From Kiritimatiellia bacterium (lineage in GTDB: Bacteria > Verrucomicrobiota > Kiritimatiellia > RFP12 > UBA1067), in NCBI GenBank assembly GCA_016303225.1, contig JAEDMC010000172.1, positions 1 through 5,827 of the forward strand: DNA of 5,827 nucleotides, read 5' to 3'. The notes under the pieces are model-generated. The model saw nothing but the letters and a program-made list of their open reading frames with translations. It was not told the origin of the DNA and did no database searches. The position numbers were made by a program, and so were the translations under genes. Of the stretch, positions 1 through 5,827 are shown in pieces. Position 1 is the stretch's first letter. The number at the start of each line of letters is the position of its first letter.

Positions 1-1013
1 GCCTCGTTCGAGAAGATGCCGCGGGCGATGCCCTTCTGCATCGCGATGAAGATCGTGCCGACCATGCCGCCAGTGAGGGCCGACGGATTGAATGCCGCGC
101 GGACGATGAGTTCCAGCGCCGACGTGATCTTCGAGAGGTTCCCGAGGAGAAGGAACGCGATGATCACGACATACATGACCGCCATGAACGGTACGATGAC
201 CGTCGAGACCATTGCAATGCGCTTGAGGCCGCCAATGACGACAAGCGCCGTCGCAACAGTGACGATAAGGCCTGAAATGACGACTGCCCAAGAATATGTC
301 GTGTCAATGCCAAGCCAGGAAAGCACCGCCACGCCCGTCGTCGGATCGTTCGGCGCAAAGTTCGGATCGAAGAAGCGGAGCGTCGCCGAAGTGATGCCGT
401 GAATCTGCGTCACCGTGCCGATGCCCATGATGCCGGCCGCGACGCCGAAGAACGCGAACAGGATCGCCAGCCACTTCCAATTCTTGCCGAGGCCCTTCTC
501 GATGTAGTAGAACGGACCGCCCAGAACACGCCCGTCCGGCGTGAACTCGCGGTACTTGACCGCGAGGAGGCCTTCGGCATACTTCGTCGCCATGCCGAAG
601 AACGCCGCAAGCTCCATCCAGAAGAGCGCACCGGGGCCGCCCGTCCCGATCGCCGTCGCGACACCGACGATGTTGCCCGTGCCAATCGTCGCCGAAAGCG
701 CAGTACACAGCGCGCCAAAGGACGAGACGTCACCTGCCGTCCCCTCCTCGGTGTGGAACATATACCGGAAGGCGTTCTTCAGGTTGAAGAGATGGTTCAG
801 GCGCAGAACGCAGGTGAGCAGCAGGCCTGTCACGAGAATCGCCGCGATGAGCGGCACTCCCCACACGTAACCATCAATCTTGTCCACCCAGCCGGTAAAC
901 GCATCCAACCAGCCGGACGACGCCTCGACCGTCTTGGCAACCGGACCCGAAAGCGCGGCTTCAGTATCGTTGGCAATGGTCTTGAGCGCCGTATTGATCA
1001 CCACATTCGTCAT
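1..1013 (-). CDS. Sodium:alanine/glycine symporter, AGCS family (partial, C-terminus outside window)
   Basis: Inner-membrane carrier that takes up alanine or glycine with sodium ions. The first 337 residues are present; the frame stays open to the left edge and is cut just after RGIFSNE, the start of a conserved family motif. Family members are usually about 440-550 residues, so roughly two thirds is here. I see the conserved SATIGTGNIVGVATAIG segment at about residues 107-123, followed by GGPGALFWMELAAFFGMATK at 125-144, the family signature region. Hydrophobic segments begin near residue 52. Residues 1-45 form a mostly polar N-terminal extension before the first membrane helix, longer than in typical members. 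The start at 1013 is supported by AGAAAGG seven bases upstream on the minus strand. The gene lies 105 bases downstream of putP in the same direction. The exact substrate (alanine, glycine or another small amino acid) cannot be settled from sequence. The family call is very secure. Confidence 0.95.
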   Translation of the reverse strand, partial: MTNVVINTALKTIANDTEAALSGPVAKTVEASSGWLDAFTGWVDKIDGYVWGVPLIAAILVTGLLLTCVLRLNHLFNLKNAFRYMFHTEEGTAGDVSSFGALCTALSATIGTGNIVGVATAIGTGGPGALFWMELAAFFGMATKYAEGLLAVKYREFTPDGRVLGGPFYYIEKGLGKNWKWLAILFAFFGVAAGIMGIGTVTQIHGITSATLRFFDPNFAPNDPTTGVAVLSWLGIDTTYSWAVVISGLIVTVATALVVIGGLKRIAMVSTVIVPFMAVMYVVIIAFLLLGNLSKITSALELIVRAAFNPSALTGGMVGTIFIAMQKGIARGIFSNE

Positions 1014-1118
1014 TTCTGCACCTTTCTAGCCTCTTATCGGATTTTTAAGTATTATGCCGAAAACCAATTGCGCTTCTAGGCCCGATAGACCTCATCTTCA
1101 CGCTTCCGACCATGAACT
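1014..1118 (-). promoter_or_regulatory. putP-AGCS intergenic gap with A+T-rich patch, possible internal promoter
   Basis: This 105-base gap is one of only three gaps between genes here and the longest. It contains the only clearly A+T-rich stretch in the window (about 1041-1070). Read on the minus strand, that stretch holds CATAATAC and TTAAAA, which could serve as a -10 element, but I find no -35 hexamer at 16-18 base spacing. No convincing rho-independent terminator follows putP: there is no GC-rich stem with a U-run. The gap may therefore be a weak internal promoter or simply an operon spacer. The promoter reading is an inference from base composition only. Confidence 0.25.
1021..1027 (-). 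promoter_or_regulatory. Ribosome binding site of the AGCS symporter gene
   Basis: On the minus strand this reads AGAAAGG, seven bases before the ATG at 1013-1011. It is a good purine-rich Shine-Dalgarno match at normal spacing and fixes the start of the AGCS gene. Confidence 0.7.
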
Positions 1119-2696
1119 TCAGACTTCCTGCGCAACCTTGTCGAACTCCGCGAGCATATCGGCGGACGGCTTTTTCGTCAGGAGCGAAACGACGACCGTC
1201 GTCACGAACGAGAAGAGGAAGCCCGGCGCAAGCTCGTAGAGCCCGAAAATCTCATGCGTCCCCGCATAGCCGGCGAGCACGAACTTCCAGACAAAGCAGG
1301 TCGCCGCGCCGACCACCATGCCGGCGACCGCGCCCGCGAGGTTCGTGCGCTTCCAGAAGAGCGCGAGGAGGATGAGCGGACCGAATGCCGCGCCGAAGCC
1401 GCCCCACGCGAACGAGACCATGTCCATCACGACCTTGAAGAAGTCGCTCTCCGTGTTCATCGCCATCCCCAGCGCCACGAGCGAGACCGCGCCGACCGCG
1501 AGACGCGACACGCAGAGCAGCTCCCGGTTCGACGCCCGCTTGCGGATGACGATCTTGTAGAGATCGTTCGAGAAGCTCGAGGCGGAGACCAGGAGCTGGC
1601 TGTCGGCCGTGGACATGATCGCCGCCATGATCGCCGACAGGAGGATGCCTGCAAAGACGCGCGCGAAGAACCCGCCGTTGAAGATGCCGTTGATCATCAC
1701 CATGAACATCTTCTCGGGGTCGTTGCCGACGTCCGCAAGCGTCAGGCCCCTCTGCTTGAGATAGAGGTGGAAGACGAGACCGATCACCGTCGCCGCGCCG
1801 AGCGAGATTGTCACCCAACTCATCGCGATGCGACGGGAGCCCTTCACCTCCGCCGGATTGTTGATCGACATGAACCGGACCAGGACGTGGGGCATGCCGA
1901 AGTAGCCGAGCCCCCACGCCATGCACGAGGCAAGGCCGATGAAACCCGCCGCCTTCGCGGTCGAGGCGTTCGTGAAGAGCGACTGCAAATACGGATTGAT
2001 CTGATTGAGCGAGTCCACCGTAGAGGCGAAACCGCCCGCGTTGCAGACGACAATCGCCGGCACCAGGACGATTGCGACAAACATCAGCGAACCCTGGATG
2101 AAGTCCGTCCAGCACACCGCCATGTACCCGCCGAGCAGCGTATAGCTGACGACGACGAGCGCGCCGATCCAGAGACAGAGCGAGTAACCAGTCATCGTGA
2201 GCCCGAGGAACGAAACCGTGTCCGGAATGCCGAAGGTCGTCGTGAAGAGCTTCGCGCAGCTCACGAACCCGGACGCCGTGTAGAACGTGAAGAACACGAG
2301 AATGATGATCGCCGCGATGATGCGCGAGACGCCGGACGGATCGCGGAAGCGGTTGCAGATGAAGTCCGGAATCGTGATCGAATCCCCGCAGGCGTGCGAA
2401 TAGACCCTGAGTCGGTGCGCCACGATCTTCCAGTTGAGGTAAGTGCCCACGAGGAGCCCGATGCCGATCCACGCCTCGGAGAAGCCGCCGACGTAGATGG
2501 CGCCCGGAAGGCCCATCAGCAGCCAGCCAGACATGTCGGAGGCCTGCGCCGAGAGCGCGACCACCCACTTGTTCATCTTGCGGCCGCCGAGATAGTAGTC
2601 GCCGAGCGACTCCTGGCGCTTGGAGAAGAAAAAGCCGATCCAGAGCATGAGCGCAAGATAGCCGACGAATGAACAGAGAACGTACCAGTCGAACAT
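1119..2696 (-). CDS. putP: Sodium/proline symporter, PutP type (SSS family)
   Basis: Inner-membrane carrier coupling sodium entry to L-proline uptake. The 525 residues compare with about 500 for E. coli PutP, and the two align from end to end as I recall the E. coli protein. The N-terminal block DYYLGGRK (33-40) and ALSAQASDMSGWLLMGLPGA (47-66) is diagnostic. Asp54, Ser56 and Gly57 match the E. coli Asp55/Ser57/Gly58 sodium-site region. TM7 has WGLGYFGMPH (261-270), in which Trp261, Tyr265 and Pro269 keep the spacing of the E. coli proline-site residues Trp244/Tyr248/Pro252. Ser362 and Thr363 in MSTADSQLL match the Ser340/Thr341 sodium ligands. The SYTLLGG (184-190) and SFAWGGFGAAFGP (428-440) segments are also typical. 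The start at 2696 is chosen because the N-terminus aligns with PutP from the first helix. However, it has no Shine-Dalgarno sequence, since the 51 bases upstream are a C-rich repeat on the mRNA. No putA (proline dehydrogenase) gene is in the window. Confidence 0.96.
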   Translation of the reverse strand: MFDWYVLCSFVGYLALMLWIGFFFSKRQESLGDYYLGGRKMNKWVVALSAQASDMSGWLLMGLPGAIYVGGFSEAWIGIGLLVGTYLNWKIVAHRLRVYSHACGDSITIPDFICNRFRDPSGVSRIIAAIIILVFFTFYTASGFVSCAKLFTTTFGIPDTVSFLGLTMTGYSLCLWIGALVVVSYTLLGGYMAVCWTDFIQGSLMFVAIVLVPAIVVCNAGGFASTVDSLNQINPYLQSLFTNASTAKAAGFIGLASCMAWGLGYFGMPHVLVRFMSINNPAEVKGSRRIAMSWVTISLGAATVIGLVFHLYLKQRGLTLADVGNDPEKMFMVMINGIFNGGFFARVFAGILLSAIMAAIMSTADSQLLVSASSFSNDLYKIVIRKRASNRELLCVSRLAVGAVSLVALGMAMNTESDFFKVVMDMVSFAWGGFGAAFGPLILLALFWKRTNLAGAVAGMVVGAATCFVWKFVLAGYAGTHEIFGLYELAPGFLFSFVTTVVVSLLTKKPSADMLAEFDKVAQEV

Positions 2697-2750
2697 AGGG
2701 GTTAGGGGTTAGGGGTTAGGGATTGGGGGTTAGGGTTCGGGTTAGGGTTA
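2696..2750. repeat. Telomere-like G-rich tandem repeat (TTAGGGG/TTAGGG) filling the NSS-putP gap
   Basis: Read on the plus strand from 2696, the array splits into five 7-base units (TAGGGGT three times, then TAGGGAT and TGGGGGT) and three 6-base units (TAGGGT, TCGGGT, TAGGGT) ending at 2748. There are eight G-tracts: 2698-2701, 2705-2708, 2712-2715, 2719-2721, 2725-2729, 2733-2735, 2739-2741 and 2745-2747. Every loop between them is exactly three bases (TTA five times, ATT, TTC). The array begins at the last base of the putP start codon and ends inside the TAA stop of the NSS gene, so it fills the whole gap. The G-rich strand is the template strand for the genes; the mRNA carries the C-rich copy. 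It resembles short tandemly repeated heptamers found between genes in some bacteria. I cannot tell whether it recurs elsewhere in this genome. Confidence 0.93.
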
Positions 2751-4220
2751 AATGGACCAGCCCGTGTAGCCGAGAACCGAGCAGACCTGCTGCACGAGAA
2801 TCAGGATCACCAGGACGGGCGCGAAGTACTTCACCATGAAGCGGTAGAGGGTTTTCGCCTTGAAGCGATTTCCGTCCGCCATGACCTCATCATCAATCGC
2901 CGAGGGCTTCAGCACCCAGCCGATGAAAATGCAGGTCGCAGCCGCGATGATCGGCATCAGCACGGAGTTCGTGATGAAATCGAAGAAGTCCAGGAACTGG
3001 AAGCCGGCGAAGGTCTCCGTCCGGAAGAGGCGGACGTCCCCCCATGGTCCGTACCCCAGCGCCGAGAACGTCGAGAGGAACAGGATGATCGCCCCCGTGA
3101 AGAACGTCGCGGCCTTGCGCTGGATGTGCAGCAGGTCGCAGAACGAGGCGACGCACGCCTCATAGAGCGAAATCGCCGAAGTGAGCGCCGCGAAGATGAC
3201 GAGCGCGAAGAACGCGAGGCCCACCCAGGGCCCGCCCGCACCGAGCGTCGCGAACACCTTGGGGAGCGTGATGAACATGAGTCCCGGGCCAGCGTTCATC
3301 GCCTCCTTGACGTCTGTTCCCGTCTTCACCGCAAACATGTAGACGACAGGTATGATCATAAGACCGGCAATGATGGCGATCAGCGTGTCAAAGATCTCGA
3401 TGCGGCGGACGCACTTCTCGATGGAATCGGTCTTCCGCATATAGCTGCCGTAGGTGATCATGATGCCCATCGCGAGCGAGAGCGAGTAGAACATCTGCCC
3501 CATCGCACCGAGAATCGTCTTCCCGAGCTGGGCAAGGGAGAACGTCATCTGTCCGTCCGCACCCTTCACGCTCAGCGCGTCCATCGACGGGACGAGATAG
3601 TACTTGAGTCCGTCACCCGTTCCCGGCAGGCAGATGACATAGATCGAGATCGCGACCGCCAGGACGAGCAGGGAGGGCATCAGCACGAGATTCGATTTCT
3701 CGATGCCGTTCTTGACGCCCATCACGATGACCGCCGAGCTCGCCAGGACGAACAGCGACCCGTAGCCGAACGGTGCGAAGTTCGCGGAAATGAACGCATT
3801 GAAGAACGCGCCCGACTCCGCCGCGGCCTCGCCCATCGGCGTCGCCCCGCAGAACGCCATCTGGCAGTAGGTGACGAAATACTTGAGCACCCACCCGCCG
3901 ATCACGCAGTAGTACGGCACGATCAAAAGCGGCACAACCGTCCCGAGAAACCCGATGAATCCCCAGCCGCGATGCAGTTGCGAATAGGCGGTGAGCTGAG
4001 ACTGCTGGGTCTTCCGTCCGATGGCGATCTCCGAGAGCATCAGGGTGAAGCCAAGCGTCACCACGAGGCAGAGGTAGATGACGATGAACGTGCCGCCGCC
4101 GTACTGCGCCGCAAGATAGGGGAAACGCCAGAGGTTGCCGAGGCCAATCGCAGAAGCAGCCGCGGCCAGCACGAAAGCGAGCTGGCCGGACCACGAAGCG
4201 CGTTTGCGCGTATTAGACAT
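2748..4220 (-). CDS. Sodium-dependent amino acid transporter, neurotransmitter:sodium symporter (NSS/SNF) family
   Basis: Inner-membrane sodium-driven amino acid carrier of the LeuT/MhsT/TnaT type. It has 490 residues and about 11 predicted membrane helices, the common bacterial NSS form without TM12. TM1 carries SAIGLGNLWRFPYLAAQYGG (23-42): Asn29 and Arg32 correspond to LeuT Asn27 (sodium site 1) and Arg30 (extracellular gate). TM3 has PYYCVIGGW, with Tyr104 at the place of LeuT Tyr108. Unwound TM6 is GQMFYSLSLAMG (241-252), with Ser246 and Ser248 at the LeuT Thr254/Ser256 positions. TM8 has FAALTSAISL (343-352), with Thr347 and Ser348 matching the sodium site 2 pair Thr354/Ser355. Asp278 in TM7 sits near LeuT Glu290, the acidic residue that makes bacterial members chloride-independent. 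The start at 4220 is supported by GAGGAG at 8-base spacing, and only 18 bases separate the gene from the porin. Substrate could be a branched-chain or aromatic amino acid and is not determined by sequence alone. Confidence 0.96.
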   Translation of the reverse strand: MSNTRKRASWSGQLAFVLAAAASAIGLGNLWRFPYLAAQYGGGTFIVIYLCLVVTLGFTLMLSEIAIGRKTQQSQLTAYSQLHRGWGFIGFLGTVVPLLIVPYYCVIGGWVLKYFVTYCQMAFCGATPMGEAAAESGAFFNAFISANFAPFGYGSLFVLASSAVIVMGVKNGIEKSNLVLMPSLLVLAVAISIYVICLPGTGDGLKYYLVPSMDALSVKGADGQMTFSLAQLGKTILGAMGQMFYSLSLAMGIMITYGSYMRKTDSIEKCVRRIEIFDTLIAIIAGLMIIPVVYMFAVKTGTDVKEAMNAGPGLMFITLPKVFATLGAGGPWVGLAFFALVIFAALTSAISLYEACVASFCDLLHIQRKAATFFTGAIILFLSTFSALGYGPWGDVRLFRTETFAGFQFLDFFDFITNSVLMPIIAAATCIFIGWVLKPSAIDDEVMADGNRFKAKTLYRFMVKYFAPVLVILILVQQVCSVLGYTGWSI

Positions 4221-4228
4221 CAGATCTG

Positions 4229-4234
4229 CTCCTC
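4229..4234 (-). promoter_or_regulatory. Ribosome binding site of the NSS transporter gene
   Basis: The minus strand reads GAGGAG eight bases before the ATG at 4220-4218, close to the ideal Shine-Dalgarno sequence. It lies within the 18-base gap after the porin stop codon, which leaves no room for a separate promoter or terminator and supports co-transcription of the two genes. Confidence 0.85.
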
Positions 4235-4238
4235 GGTA

Positions 4239-5822
4239 TTAGAAGTCATAGTAGGCCGAGAACTGGAAGCGGTCGGAGTAGGCGTTGCCGCCGCGCGCGC
4301 CCTCGCCGCTCGCGTAGCGCGTGTTGAGGCGCGCGTACTCGACGCCGATCTTGAAGTTCTGCGTCACCTTGTAGAACGCGTCGATGTAGGCGCGGTCGTT
4401 GTGGGTGATCGACTGGCTCAGCCCAGCGTCGGACTCGATGTAGTCGTTGTAGATTGTCGGATCGTCGAAGCCGTAGCCAATGCCGACGGACCAGTCGCTG
4501 TTGATCTGATAGGACAGGTCGATGAAGCCGCCGACCGTCGAGACCTCCTTGCCGTAGCCGTACTGGTTGAACGCGACCGTCTGGCCGACGCCAGCCTGGA
4601 CGCCGCCGAGGTTCTCGCCCGCGAAGATCTGGCCGGTCAAGGTGAAGTTCCAAAACGGCAGGACGCCGCCGAGCATCACCATCATCGTGTCGTAGTCGCT
4701 CTTGTCGGCCTCGTCGTTCAGGTCGCGGATGCGCGTCTGGCCGTACATGCCGCCGAGGCCGATGAGCCAGCGGCGCTTTTGGTCGTCGTCCTCCGGATCC
4801 TGCCAGAAGGCGTCGTGGTCGTAGACGGCCGCAGCCTCGAAGATCGGCCAGGCCGACGCGGAATTGTCCTGAATGAGGTCCTCGTCACGGTCGCCGCCCA
4901 TACCAGGACCGTTCTTGACAATGCCGACGCGGACGTTGAGCGAGCTGTCTTCCCACTCCCAGTTCCTGGTCACGCGGATCTGCGGGCTGCGGCGGTAGGG
5001 GTGACCGGTGTTCTCCATCCACGCGCCGTCGATTTCGGTCGGGGAGACCATCTTCCAGAGGTGCCAAGTCTGACCGAACAGGATCGACCAACTACCTCTC
5101 TCGCTGCCGAAGATGTTCCAGTCGTCGGCCTCATGCTGGGCGTCGAAGTAGAGGTGACGCCAGTGGAAGGCGTAGTCGTTACCATGGTCGCCGGCCAGGT
5201 CGAACTCGGCGCGGCCGATGAACTTCCACCCCTTGTGCGCCTCGGGCGTCTCGAACTGGAGACCAAGAATCGAATCTTGCATCGACAGACTCGAGGTGTG
5301 CTCGCCATAGGCGCGGGAGTGCGGATTGTAGAGCCAGTCCGTGTAGGTGTCGCACACCGCCCCGTGCGTGTTGTACACGCCCTCGAACACGAGGTAGCCG
5401 TACGGCGTGATCTTGAGGCCCGACTCGGAGAGCGGCTCGAAGATGTGCGCGTTGATGTCGGCGAGATAGTACTTGAAGCCCTGCGCCGTCGTGAAAATTC
5501 GGCCGGTCTCATTCGTGGTCGTCCCCTCGCCCGCCGCGAAGCTCGCCTGCGCCATCTGGCTCAACCTGTCGTTCTGAAGCTCCCACTTCTTGTCCTGCTC
5601 GGCGAGCTTCAGGTACTGGGTGTCGACCCTCTTCCGCATCTGCTTGTCGTGGTTCTCCAGTTCGGCGATACGCGCGGCCTGGGCCTTGTTCTCGGCCTCG
5701 AGCTTCGCGAGGCGCTCAAGCAAGGCCTTAAGATCAGCCTGAGTGACGGCATCAGTTGGCGCAGCTTCAATGCCAGTGGCAACACCACAGGCAAACGCAA
5801 GCGCTGCGAGTATCTTTCTCAT
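4239..5822 (-). CDS. Outer-membrane beta-barrel porin with periplasmic coiled coil, DcaP-like
   Basis: Predicted outer-membrane pore of 527 residues. Residues 1-20/21 form a Sec signal peptide: MRK, a hydrophobic core, then IEAAP with cleavage after Ala20 or Ala21. Residues 26-95 form a Leu/Ala/Glu/Lys-rich coiled coil (for example LKALLERLAKLEAENKAQAA), likely periplasmic and able to trimerise the protein. From about 112 onward there are alternating amphipathic strands typical of a barrel: ITPYGYLVFEGVYNT, SILGLQFETPE, WKFIGRAEFDLAG, SILFGQTWHLWKMVSP and RRSPQIRVTRNWEW. The last two resemble the GQTW and RQPQIRY blocks of DcaP-like porins. The chain ends FQFSAYYDF with a terminal Phe, the usual signal for barrel assembly. 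Asp/Glu-rich loops occur near 311-319, 342-347 and 367-378. The start at 5822 is chosen for the signal peptide; the five bases visible upstream (GAGAA) are purine-rich. Solute specificity is unknown. Porin is secure; the DcaP-like family is likely rather than certain. Confidence 0.85.
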   Translation of the reverse strand: MRKILAALAFACGVATGIEAAPTDAVTQADLKALLERLAKLEAENKAQAARIAELENHDKQMRKRVDTQYLKLAEQDKKWELQNDRLSQMAQASFAAGEGTTTNETGRIFTTAQGFKYYLADINAHIFEPLSESGLKITPYGYLVFEGVYNTHGAVCDTYTDWLYNPHSRAYGEHTSSLSMQDSILGLQFETPEAHKGWKFIGRAEFDLAGDHGNDYAFHWRHLYFDAQHEADDWNIFGSERGSWSILFGQTWHLWKMVSPTEIDGAWMENTGHPYRRSPQIRVTRNWEWEDSSLNVRVGIVKNGPGMGGDRDEDLIQDNSASAWPIFEAAAVYDHDAFWQDPEDDDQKRRWLIGLGGMYGQTRIRDLNDEADKSDYDTMMVMLGGVLPFWNFTLTGQIFAGENLGGVQAGVGQTVAFNQYGYGKEVSTVGGFIDLSYQINSDWSVGIGYGFDDPTIYNDYIESDAGLSQSITHNDRAYIDAFYKVTQNFKIGVEYARLNTRYASGEGARGGNAYSDRFQFSAYYDF

Positions 5823-5827
5823 TTCTC

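Noticed and set aside
399..1079. Plus-strand open frame of about 226 codons opposite the AGCS gene
   Set aside because: Its composition is charge-rich and domain-free. The minus strand encodes an obvious AGCS transporter that is open to the window edge.
1035..1087. Terminator hairpin after putP from TATCGG/CCGATA
   Set aside because: The stem is only six pairs, the loop is about 41 bases, and no U-run follows, so it does not fit a rho-independent terminator.
1254..2672. Long plus-strand open frame of about 472 codons opposite putP
   Set aside because: It is a high-GC mirror of the putP frame, rich in Arg, Glu, Asp and His with no domain or membrane pattern, while the minus-strand frame is a clear full-length PutP.
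2696..2750. A true chromosome end (telomere) or CRISPR array
   Set aside because: The repeat is only about 55 bases, is interrupted by variants, and lies between two intact bacterial genes transcribed in the same direction. The units are 6-7 bases with no spacers.
4223..4228. AGATCT palindrome between the porin and the NSS gene as an operator
   Set aside because: A single 6-base palindrome between the ribosome binding site and the start codon is expected by chance, and nothing else supports an operator.
5760..5822. Lipoprotein signal at Cys12 of the porin
   Set aside because: The residues before Cys12 (Ala-Phe-Ala) do not fit a lipobox and Cys lies inside the hydrophobic core. IEAAP at 18-22 is a normal signal peptidase I site.

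Overview
The window is a compact set of four genes, all on the minus strand and so transcribed from right to left. In transcription order they are: a signal-peptide-bearing, coiled-coil outer-membrane beta-barrel porin of the DcaP-like type (4239-5822); a neurotransmitter:sodium symporter (NSS/SNF, LeuT-type) amino acid carrier (2748-4220); a PutP-type sodium/proline symporter (SSS family, 1119-2696); and an AGCS-family sodium:alanine/glycine symporter whose 3' third runs off the left edge (1-1013). No RNA genes, insertion sequences or CRISPR arrays are visible.

The outer-membrane porin means a diderm (Gram-negative) host. G+C is high, around 60% by eye. Heavy reliance on sodium-coupled amino acid carriers suggests a sodium-using, amino-acid-consuming organism, perhaps an anaerobe from a gut or marine setting. 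A PVC-group bacterium (Verrucomicrobiota, Kiritimatiellota or Lentisphaerota) is my guess from the look of the proteins. That is a weak inference, because no phylogenetic marker is present.

Layout and logic: the porin and NSS genes are 18 bases apart, with a strong Shine-Dalgarno sequence in the gap, and are almost certainly co-transcribed. NSS and putP are separated by exactly 51 bases, and this gap is filled edge to edge by a telomere-like tandem repeat (TTAGGGG/TTAGGG units on the plus strand). putP and the AGCS gene are separated by 105 bases that include an A+T-rich patch and a clear ribosome binding site. Functionally the four genes form an amino acid uptake set: one outer-membrane pore and three inner-membrane sodium symporters from three different families that share the LeuT-type fold.

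The most unusual element is the repeat array at 2696-2750. It has eight G-tracts of 3-5 G separated by seven loops of exactly 3 bases, so it could form one or two G-quadruplexes on the template strand. It supplies the stop codon of the upstream gene, runs into the start codon of the downstream gene, and leaves putP without a Shine-Dalgarno sequence, unlike the NSS and AGCS genes.
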